This document shows positions 1 to 7,064 of a stretch of DNA of 16,554 bases, piece after piece (position 1 is the stretch's first letter; each line of letters begins with the position of its first letter). Made by a program: the position numbers and the translations under genes. The DNA is from Isotricha intestinalis (lineage: Eukaryota > Ciliophora > Litostomatea > Vestibuliferida > Isotrichidae), in the NCBI GenBank assembly GCA_023807065.1, contig JAJJLU010000085.1, positions 1 through 16,554 of the forward strand. Reading direction: 5' to 3'. Under the pieces are notes generated by a model, which was not told the DNA's origin, ran no database searches, and saw only the letters and a list, made by a program, of their open reading frames with translations.

Positions 1-27
1 CCCCAATCCCCAATCCCCATCCCCATT
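1..27. repeat. Left telomere, C4A2T-type repeats
   Basis: The first bases are two CCCCAAT units followed by two shorter CCCCAT units, then unique A/T-rich DNA. This is the reverse complement of the repeat at the other end, so it is a C-strand telomere read inward. The unit has 7 nt, unlike the 6-nt C4A2 of Tetrahymena/Paramecium and the 8-nt C4A4 of spirotrichs. Only about four units are present, so the array is probably truncated by sequencing or assembly. Confidence 0.95.
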
Positions 28-474
28 AAAATAATTTAAATCAAATCATGAATTTATAAATGTTCAAATAAGACTATAAAAAATAAAAAAATAAAATAAT
101 ATATATATTTTAAAATATGGAAATAATAAAAAATTTAAGGAAAATATAATGGAATGATAAGTGGGATAGCCCAAGCGATGCGGGATTAATTCCTCTACTC
201 CATATTCCATTCTTCAAAGGATACTTTCATCCACTCGTAACAAAATTAAATCTGATTTTACAATGATTTTTATTCAATAATAAAATAAATTTTTTTGACA
301 AAGAAGAAAATATATAATTTTATATCTATATTCTAAAGATTTACTATTTTTTATTTCTAATGAAAGATTAATTGTTTGTTCTTTGATGACAAGATTTTTC
401 AATTTCATTTTTTATTATTTTTTTTGATATAAGGTTAATTAGAAGTCTATAAATTGAAAAAAATTAATTAAAAA
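28..474. other. Left subtelomeric non-coding region with one GC-rich island
   Basis: No credible reading frame is seen here on either strand. The stretch is nearly pure A/T apart from the foldable, G+C-richer island at 148-235, annotated separately. The part after about 240 should hold the promoter and 5' untranslated region of the F-BAR-like gene. It ends in an A-rich leader with an in-frame TAA two codons before the ATG at 475. No shared promoter motif could be identified. Confidence 0.7.
148..235 (+). ncRNA. Candidate structured non-coding RNA 1 (unknown class)
   Basis: This islet has far more G+C than its surroundings and folds as a nested rod. The outer helix AATGGAAT (148-155) pairs with ATTCCATT (204-211). 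Inside it, GGGAT (163-167) pairs with ATTCC (189-193), allowing one G-U. Innermost, CCC (170-172) pairs with GGG (182-184), and GC (175-176) with GC (180-181) closes a GAT loop. A small hairpin GGAT/ATCC follows at 219-232. An alternative end helix AGTGG (160-164) with CCACT (231-235) also exists. The segment around 167-178 resembles a Pol III A box, but there is no B box or T arm, so I do not call it a tRNA. The strand is a guess. No known RNA family was recognised. Confidence 0.4.
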
Positions 475-2238
475 ATGTCTGAAAAAATAAATTCAGAAGA
501 AATATATGATAATTTAAAAATAATTAAAATAGAGGATTATGAAATTCAAATTTTACATAAACTTTTTTTTTTTTTTTCAGAATATAAAAATACAGAATAT
601 GCATATAAAGAATCATTATCATATATAATATCAATGTTAAATGATAAAAATAGAAAGGAAAAATCAGTAATGAATGACTATTTTGATAAATTAAAAAATT
701 ATATTCAAAAAAAATTTGAATATCATAGTTTAATATATAATTCCATTGAAGATATTACAATTAATTTATTAAGTGATTTTATAGAAAAAGAATCTTTGAA
801 TTTTGATCAAACAAAAAATGAATTTACTGAATCACAAAATGAATATAAATATTATAAAAAAAAATTTGAAGATTTAGAAAATAATTATAACTTAAATGGA
901 ATAAATAACATTAAAAAAATATCAGAAGAAATAGAAAAATCAAAGAAAGAAATTGATAAAAAAATAGATAAAATTTTAGATAAATATAGAAAAGACAATT
1001 TAGGAAAAAAATTAGAAAAATACAGAATTGATTATATAAATGGTATAAATCAATTTAATAAATCTTTAGATGATTATATACAAAAATCAGAAATTTCATA
1101 CAAAAAATTAACATCAATCAGAGAAAATTATATTAATCAATTTATTAAAGCTATTAAAAGATTTATTGAAAATGAAAAAAATATAAAAGAAAATTTATCT
1201 TTCATAAATGAATATGAATCATTAATAAATAACTTTGAAATAGAAAAAGATTTAAACAATTTTATTATTGAAAATACAATTATAATTGAAAAGCCTGAAA
1301 AAGCAGAATTTAATTCTTTTGCTTCTTCATGTGAAGGAAAAGAAGAATTTAAAGATATAAAATTAAAATTCAAAGAATATCCATTCATAATTCCAAAATT
1401 AAAAGATTTAATAAATGAAGAATTTCGCTATTTTTCTCCTCAATTAAATCATGATAATTTAGAAAAAAGAAATAAATTTAAAAAGTTAGATGATAATTTA
1501 AAAAATGTAGTTGAAGGAAAATTAATCTCTGGTGATATTAATGAAATTAAAAGTTTATTGTATGAAAATGAAGAATATATTAATTTTGTGATATTTCAAT
1601 TAAATAAATTAAGAAGTCAATTAAAAAATTTAAATACTTTACAATATAATTTCATAAAAAATATTCTTTTTGAAATTTTAGATATTTATCACCAAAAAAA
1701 TAAAGATTATCCGAATATATCATTAGTAATCTTATTATCTCAAACTTTTTATAAAGTTGAAAAAGATAATAGGACTCTAATGGAAGAAGATTTAAAAAAA
1801 CATCCTATTCTAAAAAAAGAAAGAACTTGGATAAAATTGATTGAAAAAAATATTAATAAGGAATTAAAACCTCAAGTAGATGAAGATGATAATCAATTGA
1901 TTTTAGATGAAAATCAAATTGGATTGAAATTATTTTCAATTTTAAGTGCATATAAAGTTAGTTTAGAGTCATTTGGTTTTTCTAAAGAAGAAATTATAAA
2001 AATTTTTAAGCCATTTGTTGAAAAATATAAAATAATGGACTATGGAAATTTTTTATCTGAATATGGAATATTAGCTCCTGCAAATGAAGAGAAAAAAGAA
2101 GATATAATTGATGAAAAAAAAGAAGAAGAAGAAAAAAAAGAAGAAGAAAAAAAAGAAGAAGAAGAAAAAAAGGAAAAAGAAGAAAAAAAAGAAGATGAAA
2201 AAAAAAAAGAAGAAGAAGAAAAAAAAGAAGAAAGTTAA
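475..2238 (+). CDS. F-BAR-like coiled-coil protein with SBF2/KIAA0513-like domain
   Basis: This 587-residue protein probably binds and bends membranes at the cell cortex or during endocytosis. Residues about 12-265 are helical. The pattern near residues 27-50 (hydrophobic heptads, an FFFFSEYKNTEYAY-type segment) resembles the first F-BAR helix, where family members read roughly ff.eR..iE..Ya. Long charged coiled coils follow. Residues about 335-530 form a second helical domain whose ILLSQTFY segment (419-426), HPILKKERTW (443-452) and a later acidic stretch resemble the SBF2/KIAA0513-type domain. The tail from 539 is almost only Lys and Glu. The start is fixed by an in-frame TAA two codons upstream. 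The gene has no intron and is convergent with the TPR gene. A T-run followed by CAG (567-582) mimics a 3' splice site but is read through. Domain calls rest on pattern only; a generic coiled-coil protein is the alternative. Confidence 0.6.
   Translation: MSEKINSEEIYDNLKIIKIEDYEIQILHKLFFFFSEYKNTEYAYKESLSYIISMLNDKNRKEKSVMNDYFDKLKNYIQKKFEYHSLIYNSIEDITINLLSDFIEKESLNFDQTKNEFTESQNEYKYYKKKFEDLENNYNLNGINNIKKISEEIEKSKKEIDKKIDKILDKYRKDNLGKKLEKYRIDYINGINQFNKSLDDYIQKSEISYKKLTSIRENYINQFIKAIKRFIENEKNIKENLSFINEYESLINNFEIEKDLNNFIIENTIIIEKPEKAEFNSFASSCEGKEEFKDIKLKFKEYPFIIPKLKDLINEEFRYFSPQLNHDNLEKRNKFKKLDDNLKNVVEGKLISGDINEIKSLLYENEEYINFVIFQLNKLRSQLKNLNTLQYNFIKNILFEILDIYHQKNKDYPNISLVILLSQTFYKVEKDNRTLMEEDLKKHPILKKERTWIKLIEKNINKELKPQVDEDDNQLILDENQIGLKLFSILSAYKVSLESFGFSKEEIIKIFKPFVEKYKIMDYGNFLSEYGILAPANEEKKEDIIDEKKEEEEKKEEEKKEEEEKKEKEEKKEDEKKKEEEEKKEES
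2115..2235 (+). repeat. Polypurine GAA/AAA-rich low-complexity tract
   Basis: The 3' end of the F-BAR-like gene is an almost uninterrupted run of A and G on the plus strand, made of GAA, GAG and AAA codons that encode the Lys/Glu tail. A single T (in a GAT codon) interrupts it. Such tracts vary in length by replication slippage and can form triplex-type structures. Here it stays in frame and ends just before the TAA stop. Confidence 0.85.
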
Positions 2239-2581
2239 TTCACCAGTATTACAATTTATTCTTTTTTAAAATTTTCAAAAATAATATTTTGAGAAGGAAT
2301 TGAAAATAATTTTTTTTTATTCAATAAAAATGATTTAAATTACATTTTGTATTAAAATTATTATCTATAAATTAGTTTTATAAATTAATAGTATTTTCTA
2401 AAAAAATTTTTAATAATTTCTTCATTAATAAATACTTTCTTTTCTTTGAGAAAGCTTTAAAATTATTTTTGTATAAAATACTATTAATTTAATATAAAAT
2501 TTTTTTCATATTTATTCAAAAACTAAATTAACTAAAAAGAGTTCTTTTAATAGTATATAAAAATAATAAATTATATAAATT
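2239..2581. other. Convergent intergenic region with a long inverted repeat
   Basis: This 343-nt A/T-rich stretch lies between the stops of the F-BAR-like gene (+) and the TPR gene (-), so it holds both 3' untranslated regions. No reading frame of note is seen. The feature that stands out is the perfect 17-nt inverted repeat at 2381-2491, listed separately. Confidence 0.8.
2381..2491. repeat. Perfect 17-nt inverted repeat with 77-nt spacer
   Basis: TAAATTAATAGTATTTT at 2381-2397 is exactly the reverse complement of 2475-2491. The 77-nt spacer holds further pairing: AATAATTT near 2412 with AAATTATT near 2460, and an inner CTTTCT/AGAAAG hairpin near 2436-2455. The whole could fold as a long imperfect hairpin in either transcript. 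It lies where two convergent genes end, so a 3'-end or transcript-insulation structure is one reading. A tiny TIR element of the MITE or IES kind with TA at its ends is another. No target-site duplication beyond the palindromic TA is evident. Confidence 0.65.
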
Positions 2582-3241
2582 TCATTTCTTATAAAGAAAT
2601 TTACTAATTAAAAACCCTCCTAAAACTAAAGTTGAAGTAGCTAATGTCCATTTTAACCATCCATTATTTAGAATAGACATTATAATTTTTTGTCTTTTAA
2701 AATATATATCTCTTTCGATTTTATTCTCTTCTTCTTTTTTCCCTAAATTTATCAAATGAAACATATTTTTAAAAATTTCTAAATCTTTTGGCCTTTTATA
2801 TAAAGAAATAATTTTTTCCTCTAATTCATAAGCTTTATTAATTTCTCCTAAATCATATAAAACTTTCAAAATTAATAAATAAGCTTTTTTATTTTTGTTG
2901 TCATATTTTAAAATAATTGTTGATGCAATTTCTACTGCTTTTTTAAATTTTATTTGATTATAATAACATAAAGCTAATTGATTATATAAATTTATTGAAA
3001 ATTGATTCGATATTGTAGAAGAATTATTATATAAATTTAAATAAATTTCTTCTGCTTTTATATAATTTCTTTGAATCATTAAATTATTTGCTTGTTCGAA
3101 TTTTTGTTGAATAGAAGGCTCTTTTATTTTTGGTTCTTGATTATTTTGTCTTTTATTATTTTTTAAATCTTTTTTGGATTTCTTATTTTCTGATTTTTGT
3201 TTTTCAAAAAAAACATTTACATTTTTATTATTTGATTCCAT
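2582..3241 (-). CDS. Tail-anchored TPR-repeat protein
   Basis: This 219-residue protein is probably an adaptor held on an organelle membrane with its TPR domain in the cytosol. Residues 1-45 are Lys/Asn/Gln-rich and look disordered. From about 46 to 165 come helical pairs with TPR spacing, including segments such as YIKAEEIYLNLY, INLYNQLALCYYNQIKFKKAV and KAYLLILKVLYDLGEINKAYE. A single hydrophobic segment at about 196-215 sits next to the C-terminus and ends in a short basic tail (KFLYKK), the usual shape of a tail-anchored protein. Such a tail would fit the outer membrane of a mitochondrion-related organelle or the ER. There is no signal peptide. A TAA lies directly before the ATG on the minus strand. 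The stop is UGA. The partner is unknown; FKBP8-like or Tom-receptor-like roles are possible but unsupported. Confidence 0.7.
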   Translation of the reverse strand: MESNNKNVNVFFEKQKSENKKSKKDLKNNKRQNNQEPKIKEPSIQQKFEQANNLMIQRNYIKAEEIYLNLYNNSSTISNQFSINLYNQLALCYYNQIKFKKAVEIASTIILKYDNKNKKAYLLILKVLYDLGEINKAYELEEKIISLYKRPKDLEIFKNMFHLINLGKKEEENKIERDIYFKRQKIIMSILNNGWLKWTLATSTLVLGGFLISKFLYKK

Positions 3242-3321
3242 TTAAAAAAATTATAATTTCTATAAATAAATAATTATTTTTTTCCTTTATAATATTAATA
3301 AATAATAGATTTAATATATAA

Positions 3322-3402
3322 AAAGGATATCATAATTTCTTATAAGGAGTTAGTGAGAGGTGCAACCTCCTTAATGGGAAGGAAACCCCCATGCAATCCT
3401 TT
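3322..3402 (+). ncRNA. Candidate structured non-coding RNA 2 (81 nt, unknown class)
   Basis: This is a second local G+C peak in otherwise A/T-only spacer. The ends AAAGGAT (3322-3328) and ATCCTTT (3396-3402) form a 7-bp closing helix. Inside, AAGGAG (3344-3349) pairs with CTCCTT (3367-3372), competing with a tighter hairpin GAGGT/ACCTC (3357-3369, loop GCA). ATGGG (3374-3378) pairs with CCCAT (3388-3392) around a 9-nt purine-rich loop. Together these give a three-way-junction shape. It has the length and end helix of a tRNA but lacks T-arm and A/B-box signatures on either strand. Strand is a guess; TATA-like sequence precedes it and T-rich sequence follows it on the plus strand. I do not recognise the family. 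Confidence 0.45.
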
Positions 3403-3840
3403 ATATTTTAATTCATTTTTTTATTAGTTGTCCATTTTCTAATATATATATTTTTTTATTTTGAGCTAAAAAAATCTAAAGATATTTAATAAATAGAGAT
3501 ATTTAATTTTTAACTTCTCTCTAGATCTTTTCTTTATGAATATATCTTCATTTTTTTGACAATGAATAATCAAAAAAAAAATAAATTGAATTTTGGGTGT
3601 CAATAAATCATTAATGTATTTAAATTCTTATATAATTTATCAGAAAATATATTGATTTAGCTCAAATTATAAACATTTCAAATTGAAGATAAAGAAATAA
3701 TTCAATTGTCAATTCAGGATATATTTGTTCATCAATTATACACATAAAAATATGTAATGTATCAAAAAAAAGACAAGCCAAGAAAATTATTGTTAAAATT
3801 AAAAGTAATTTATTTTTCGAATAATTAAAAATAAAATTAA

Positions 3841-3858
3841 ACTCATTTTAAAATGAGT
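3841..3858. other. Perfect 18-nt palindrome followed by T run
   Basis: ACTCATTTTAAAATGAGT is its own reverse complement. On the plus strand it is followed by a run of T, the form of a hairpin-plus-T terminator for rightward transcription. It lies about 125 nt beyond the stop of the minus-strand lipid-transfer gene. Function is not established; it may be a protein-binding site, a 3'-end element or chance. Confidence 0.4.
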
Positions 3859-3983
3859 ATTTTTTTTTAATAATTATATATTTTTTTTTAATTATTTTAT
3901 GAAATATTTATCATATAACAAATTTTGAATAATATATCATAGAATTTAAAATCTAATATATATTATACAGAACAAAAAAAAAT

Positions 3984-5705
3984 TTATTTATTTTTTTTTT
4001 TCTTTTTTATGATATCTCTTCTTTTTCTTTCTTCTCTGTTGAAATTTTCCATTAATATTTTCCATTCATGAGCAATATCTTGATAAAGTAATCTTTCATT
4101 TTCATCTTTTGAACAATAAAAAGACCTATAAAGCCAAATGACATCTTCTCTATATCTTCCATCAGATGGTAAACTACTTTTAACAGGTCTTATAAATTCA
4201 GGATTTTGGGCATCAATATCCCATAAAATTTCTTTATCAACTATTAATTGTCCTAACCAAGAACCTTCTATTTTACAATAAATTTTTTTATCTTTAGAAT
4301 TCATTTTATATTTTTTTGCAAATTCCCACTCTTCATCGTGATTAAATTTGAAATTTTTGGGATAATTATATGGGAAAATTTCCCCATACATTTCATCAAA
4401 CTTTTTTTTATTCTCAAAAAATTTCACAACGGCTTTAATATTATTTTTAGTATCAATAAATACAATATTTCCATCTAATAAATTAGATCTTCCTTTTTCA
4501 GAAGTAACATTTATAAACTTAATTTTAGGAGCGTTGTAAGTTATTGTTTCATTTAATTTAGGAAATTCAACGTTTATTGGACCTTTTTGAACAACATAAA
4601 CATTAGTTCCTAAATTTTCTGTAACTACACTAAAAGCAAAATATCCTGTAATTCTATAAATATTTTTATAAAAGATATAAAATCTCATTGCAAGAGGTGA
4701 ATGAGTAACTTGTTCAACATATACTTTAGCTCCATTTGAGAATTCTCCTTGGAAAGTTTCTCCTAGGAAGGGATTAAAAGGTTTTAACTGTTGAGCTGGG
4801 ATGTAAAAACCAGAAATGGCAAAAGTTAATACATATTTGAATCTTTTCATTACAGAAATATTTGGATCTGATGCAGGAATTAAATATTTATTAGCATATG
4901 AAAATATGTTTGTTGTCCTTTCCATTAAAGTTCTAGGTTGAAACATTTTTATATGTAATGAAATATGATGTCCAAAAGGTACTTTTAAAAGTTGCCAAAT
5001 TATATTTTTGAATAAACCTGCATATTTTTTATTTATATTTGGATCAACTGTGACTAACCCATTTTTATTATCTAATATTATTCCTTTATAAATTCCCTTT
5101 CTTGAATAATCTGGTTCTTTCATCCAATCTTCTGAAGAAATAAATTTGGGAGCAGGGACTATTAAATTTTTTTTTTTATTGTCATATATTAATAATTTTG
5201 TGCCATAAAAAAAAGAAAAAGGATGTAATTTATTTATAGAATATATATATGGATTTGAAGGATTGATTTTTATTCCTGATTTAAATTCCAATAAATGAGA
5301 ATCATTACTATCTATTGTACTTGTCATTGATTTTGATTCTACTCCTTTATTATATAAATTTGCTAAAAACTCTATTGATAATTTTCTAACATTAGATATA
5401 TTAGAAATTCTTTTTGAATCTAATAAAGAAAATTCTTCTTCATTCATATCTTCTATTTCTAATATTGTTCTTTTATTTTTTTCTTTTTCTACTTTTTCTT
5501 CAAAATGTTTAATTTCTTTTTCATCTAATTTTTTTAATTGAAGATTATCATTTAAATATAATGTAATTTGTTTTATAAAAAACGGGTCTATTTCTTTTGG
5601 TTGATGCTTATCTCCTTTTAATAATTTTGATTCTTTTACATATTTTTTTGAGAAAATTGTCTCCTCACTTGACAAATGGTTATTTATATTAAAAACTGAC
5701 ATCAT
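3984..5705 (-). CDS. Oxysterol-binding-protein-related lipid transfer protein (ORP)
   Basis: This 573-residue protein is expected to exchange sterol or another lipid for phosphatidylinositol 4-phosphate between membranes. Residues 1-145 are charged and helical with no recognisable PH domain, ankyrin repeat or FFAT motif. The ORD covers about 235-565: MFQPRTLMER (254-263), NPFLGETFQG (311-320), the signature region VEQVTHSPLAMRFY (330-343), LPSDGRYRED (512-521), and the final helix with K549, E553 and R557 in the K-x3-E-x3-R pattern that holds the headgroup. The family signature is EQVSHHPP; here it reads EQVTHSPL, so the second histidine is a serine. The Lys-rich C-terminus may contact membrane. 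The start is the first of two adjacent ATGs, with an in-frame TAA five codons upstream. There is no intron. The fold assignment is firm; the ligand is unknown. Confidence 0.92.
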   Translation of the reverse strand: MMSVFNINNHLSSEETIFSKKYVKESKLLKGDKHQPKEIDPFFIKQITLYLNDNLQLKKLDEKEIKHFEEKVEKEKNKRTILEIEDMNEEEFSLLDSKRISNISNVRKLSIEFLANLYNKGVESKSMTSTIDSNDSHLLEFKSGIKINPSNPYIYSINKLHPFSFFYGTKLLIYDNKKKNLIVPAPKFISSEDWMKEPDYSRKGIYKGIILDNKNGLVTVDPNINKKYAGLFKNIIWQLLKVPFGHHISLHIKMFQPRTLMERTTNIFSYANKYLIPASDPNISVMKRFKYVLTFAISGFYIPAQQLKPFNPFLGETFQGEFSNGAKVYVEQVTHSPLAMRFYIFYKNIYRITGYFAFSVVTENLGTNVYVVQKGPINVEFPKLNETITYNAPKIKFINVTSEKGRSNLLDGNIVFIDTKNNIKAVVKFFENKKKFDEMYGEIFPYNYPKNFKFNHDEEWEFAKKYKMNSKDKKIYCKIEGSWLGQLIVDKEILWDIDAQNPEFIRPVKSSLPSDGRYREDVIWLYRSFYCSKDENERLLYQDIAHEWKILMENFNREERKRRDIIKKKKKNK

Positions 5706-6308
5706 GATATTTTTTTATATTTATTTTATTTATTATTTGTAAGATATTAAAAATAATTTATATTATTATTTTAGGTTTCTTTTTTTAAAATTATTCCAAT
5801 AAAAATTAAAAAACATTTATTTTAAATTTTTATATATATAAATAATTATTGTTAAATTCAAAGAAAATCGTTACTTTTTAAATTCCCTCAATTTTCATTG
5901 ATTAAGCTAATATATAAATTCAAGTTAAGAGTTAATTTTATATAAATCCGTTAACCTTTTTTTTATAATAATTATACTTCCATTTTCTTATCAAATTTTT
6001 TTTAAATCGATTATCAATAAAATTTTTTTTATTTTTCCTTGAATCAAATATTAAAGAATTTAATGTTCAATCTTTTATTATTGGATGTGAATTTATTTTT
6101 TGAAATATATTTGAGAATTATTTTTTATGTAATTAACGGTATAATTAAAAAAAAAGAATAATATATATTTTTTATTTAAACACAAAAATAATCATAAATA
6201 TTTTACTTTAAAATCTTTTTTGAATAATATTAATAATTTATTATAATTTAATTTATATATTTAAAAAAAATGATTTACAATATATTATTTTGAAATTCAT
6301 TTAATTTT
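5706..6308. other. Intergenic region, promoter side of the ORP gene
   Basis: About 600 nt of A/T-rich DNA lie between two minus-strand genes: the ORP start at 5705 and the stop of the unknown lysine-rich gene at 6309. No frame longer than about 40 codons with coding character is seen. One detail is a motif CCGTTAA at 5948-5954 and its inverse TTAACGG at 6133-6139. These carry the AACGG core bound by Myb-type proteins elsewhere, but with two copies this is only suggestive. A short direct repeat around GTTAAGAGTTAA precedes the first copy. Confidence 0.6.
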
Positions 6309-7064
6309 TCAATTAATTGAAATTGTTTTTGTTAGAAAAAGATTTCTTTCACTTTTATATTCTTTATTTTTCAAAACTCTTTTATGGGAAGGACTGATAA
6401 AATAATTTTCTTTAATTTTATTTTTTTCTTTTATATCATTTGATAATGCTCTAGTTTTTAATTTACTAAAAATAGGCAAAACATAATCTTCAATTGATTT
6501 AATAAAACCTAAATTTATTTTAATTATTTGAATTTGATTTTCAGTAAATTTTGACAATGTAAATTTTTTTTTTGGAAATCCTTTTTCTACTCTTTTTTTA
6601 TTTTCTTTTTCTGCTAATTTTAAATATTGTTTTTCATTTTCTGCATATTTTATATTTAATAAATTATCAATTGAATTGATTTTTTTTTTCTTCCATATTT
6701 TTTTTCTTTTAAAAATTTTATCATAATATTTTATATCTTCATTTATATTTTTATTTTTTGTTTCTCTGAAAGTTAGTGTTGATTTTTCTGTAGTAATTGT
6801 AGGGAAATTTGTTATTGTATTAAAAGGGTGATTTTCTGATCTAATTGTTTCATTCTTTGAATTTTTAATTTTTTGAAAAATTGTTATTAAAGAATTTTTT
6901 TCATTTTCTATATTAGTGTTGTGAAAGAAAGAAGGGTCTTTATAGTCTAATTTTAATTTTTTAATTTTTTTGAATTCTATACTTTTGTTTGGTCGATGAA
7001 ACTTTATTTTTTTGAAAGAATTTTCATTATTATTAAACTTAGGAATAGGAATTTGATTTTTCAT
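6309..7064 (-). CDS. Lysine-rich protein of unknown function
   Basis: I do not recognise this 251-residue protein. It is very basic, with Lys/Asn/Ile-rich sequence, no signal peptide and no membrane segment. Residues about 25-110 look disordered. A more conserved-looking part runs from about 110 to 205, with a KRKKIWKKKK basic cluster (a possible nuclear localisation signal), then LLNIKYAENEKQYLKLAEKENKKR, probably helical, and FIKSIEDYVLPIFSKLKTRA. The start is taken at the first ATG (7064); three further codons of open frame upstream begin with TTG, which is not a plausible ciliate start. The stop is UGA. It is divergent from the PAS gene across about 870 nt. It could be a ciliate-specific cytoskeletal or nuclear protein; there is no evidence for either. 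Confidence 0.6.
   Translation of the reverse strand: MKNQIPIPKFNNNENSFKKIKFHRPNKSIEFKKIKKLKLDYKDPSFFHNTNIENEKNSLITIFQKIKNSKNETIRSENHPFNTITNFPTITTEKSTLTFRETKNKNINEDIKYYDKIFKRKKIWKKKKINSIDNLLNIKYAENEKQYLKLAEKENKKRVEKGFPKKKFTLSKFTENQIQIIKINLGFIKSIEDYVLPIFSKLKTRALSNDIKEKNKIKENYFISPSHKRVLKNKEYKSERNLFLTKTISIN

Larger units (their letters stand above)
3242..3983. other. Intergenic region with a structured island and a palindrome
   Basis: This roughly 740-nt region separates the TPR gene and the lipid-transfer gene, both on the minus strand. It therefore holds the TPR gene's promoter side (near 3242) and the lipid-transfer gene's 3' side (near 3983). It contains the GC-rich foldable element at 3322-3402, an 18-nt perfect palindrome at 3841-3858 followed by a T run, and a minus-strand open hydrophobic frame (3662-3847) with no start near its upstream end. 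The rest is plain A/T-rich DNA. A plus-strand non-coding transcript from 3322 onward would be free of overlap with neighbouring genes. Confidence 0.7.

Noticed and set aside
148..240. Candidate tRNA at the first GC-rich island
   Set aside because: The A-box-like stretch is good, but no anticodon arm or T arm with GGTTCGA-type sequence follows and the acceptor helix needs a bulge.
375..482. Possible C/D-box snoRNA (TTTGATGA near 381, CTGA near 479)
   Set aside because: The D-box match lies within the first codons of a gene, there is no terminal stem, and single short matches are expected by chance.
560..582. Possible intron ending at the T run followed by CAG
   Set aside because: Read through, the codons give a helix consistent with the flanking F-BAR-like pattern, and no matching 5' GT within 20-30 nt improves the frame.
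1137..1388. Minus-strand open frame of 83 codons inside the F-BAR-like gene
   Set aside because: It is fully inside a long, well-formed plus-strand gene and is a Ser/Phe-rich mirror of Lys/Glu/Asn codons.
3386..3400. Telomerase RNA template, looked for because of CCCCCATGCAATCC
   Set aside because: A template for GGGGATT should contain about one and a half uninterrupted CCCCAAT units; this is broken by TG and no other internal match was found.
3322..3402. Known self-cleaving ribozyme or tRNA in the second island
   Set aside because: Hammerhead core bases are absent, no convincing twister, twister-sister, pistol or HDV core could be aligned by eye, and no tRNA T loop exists on either strand.
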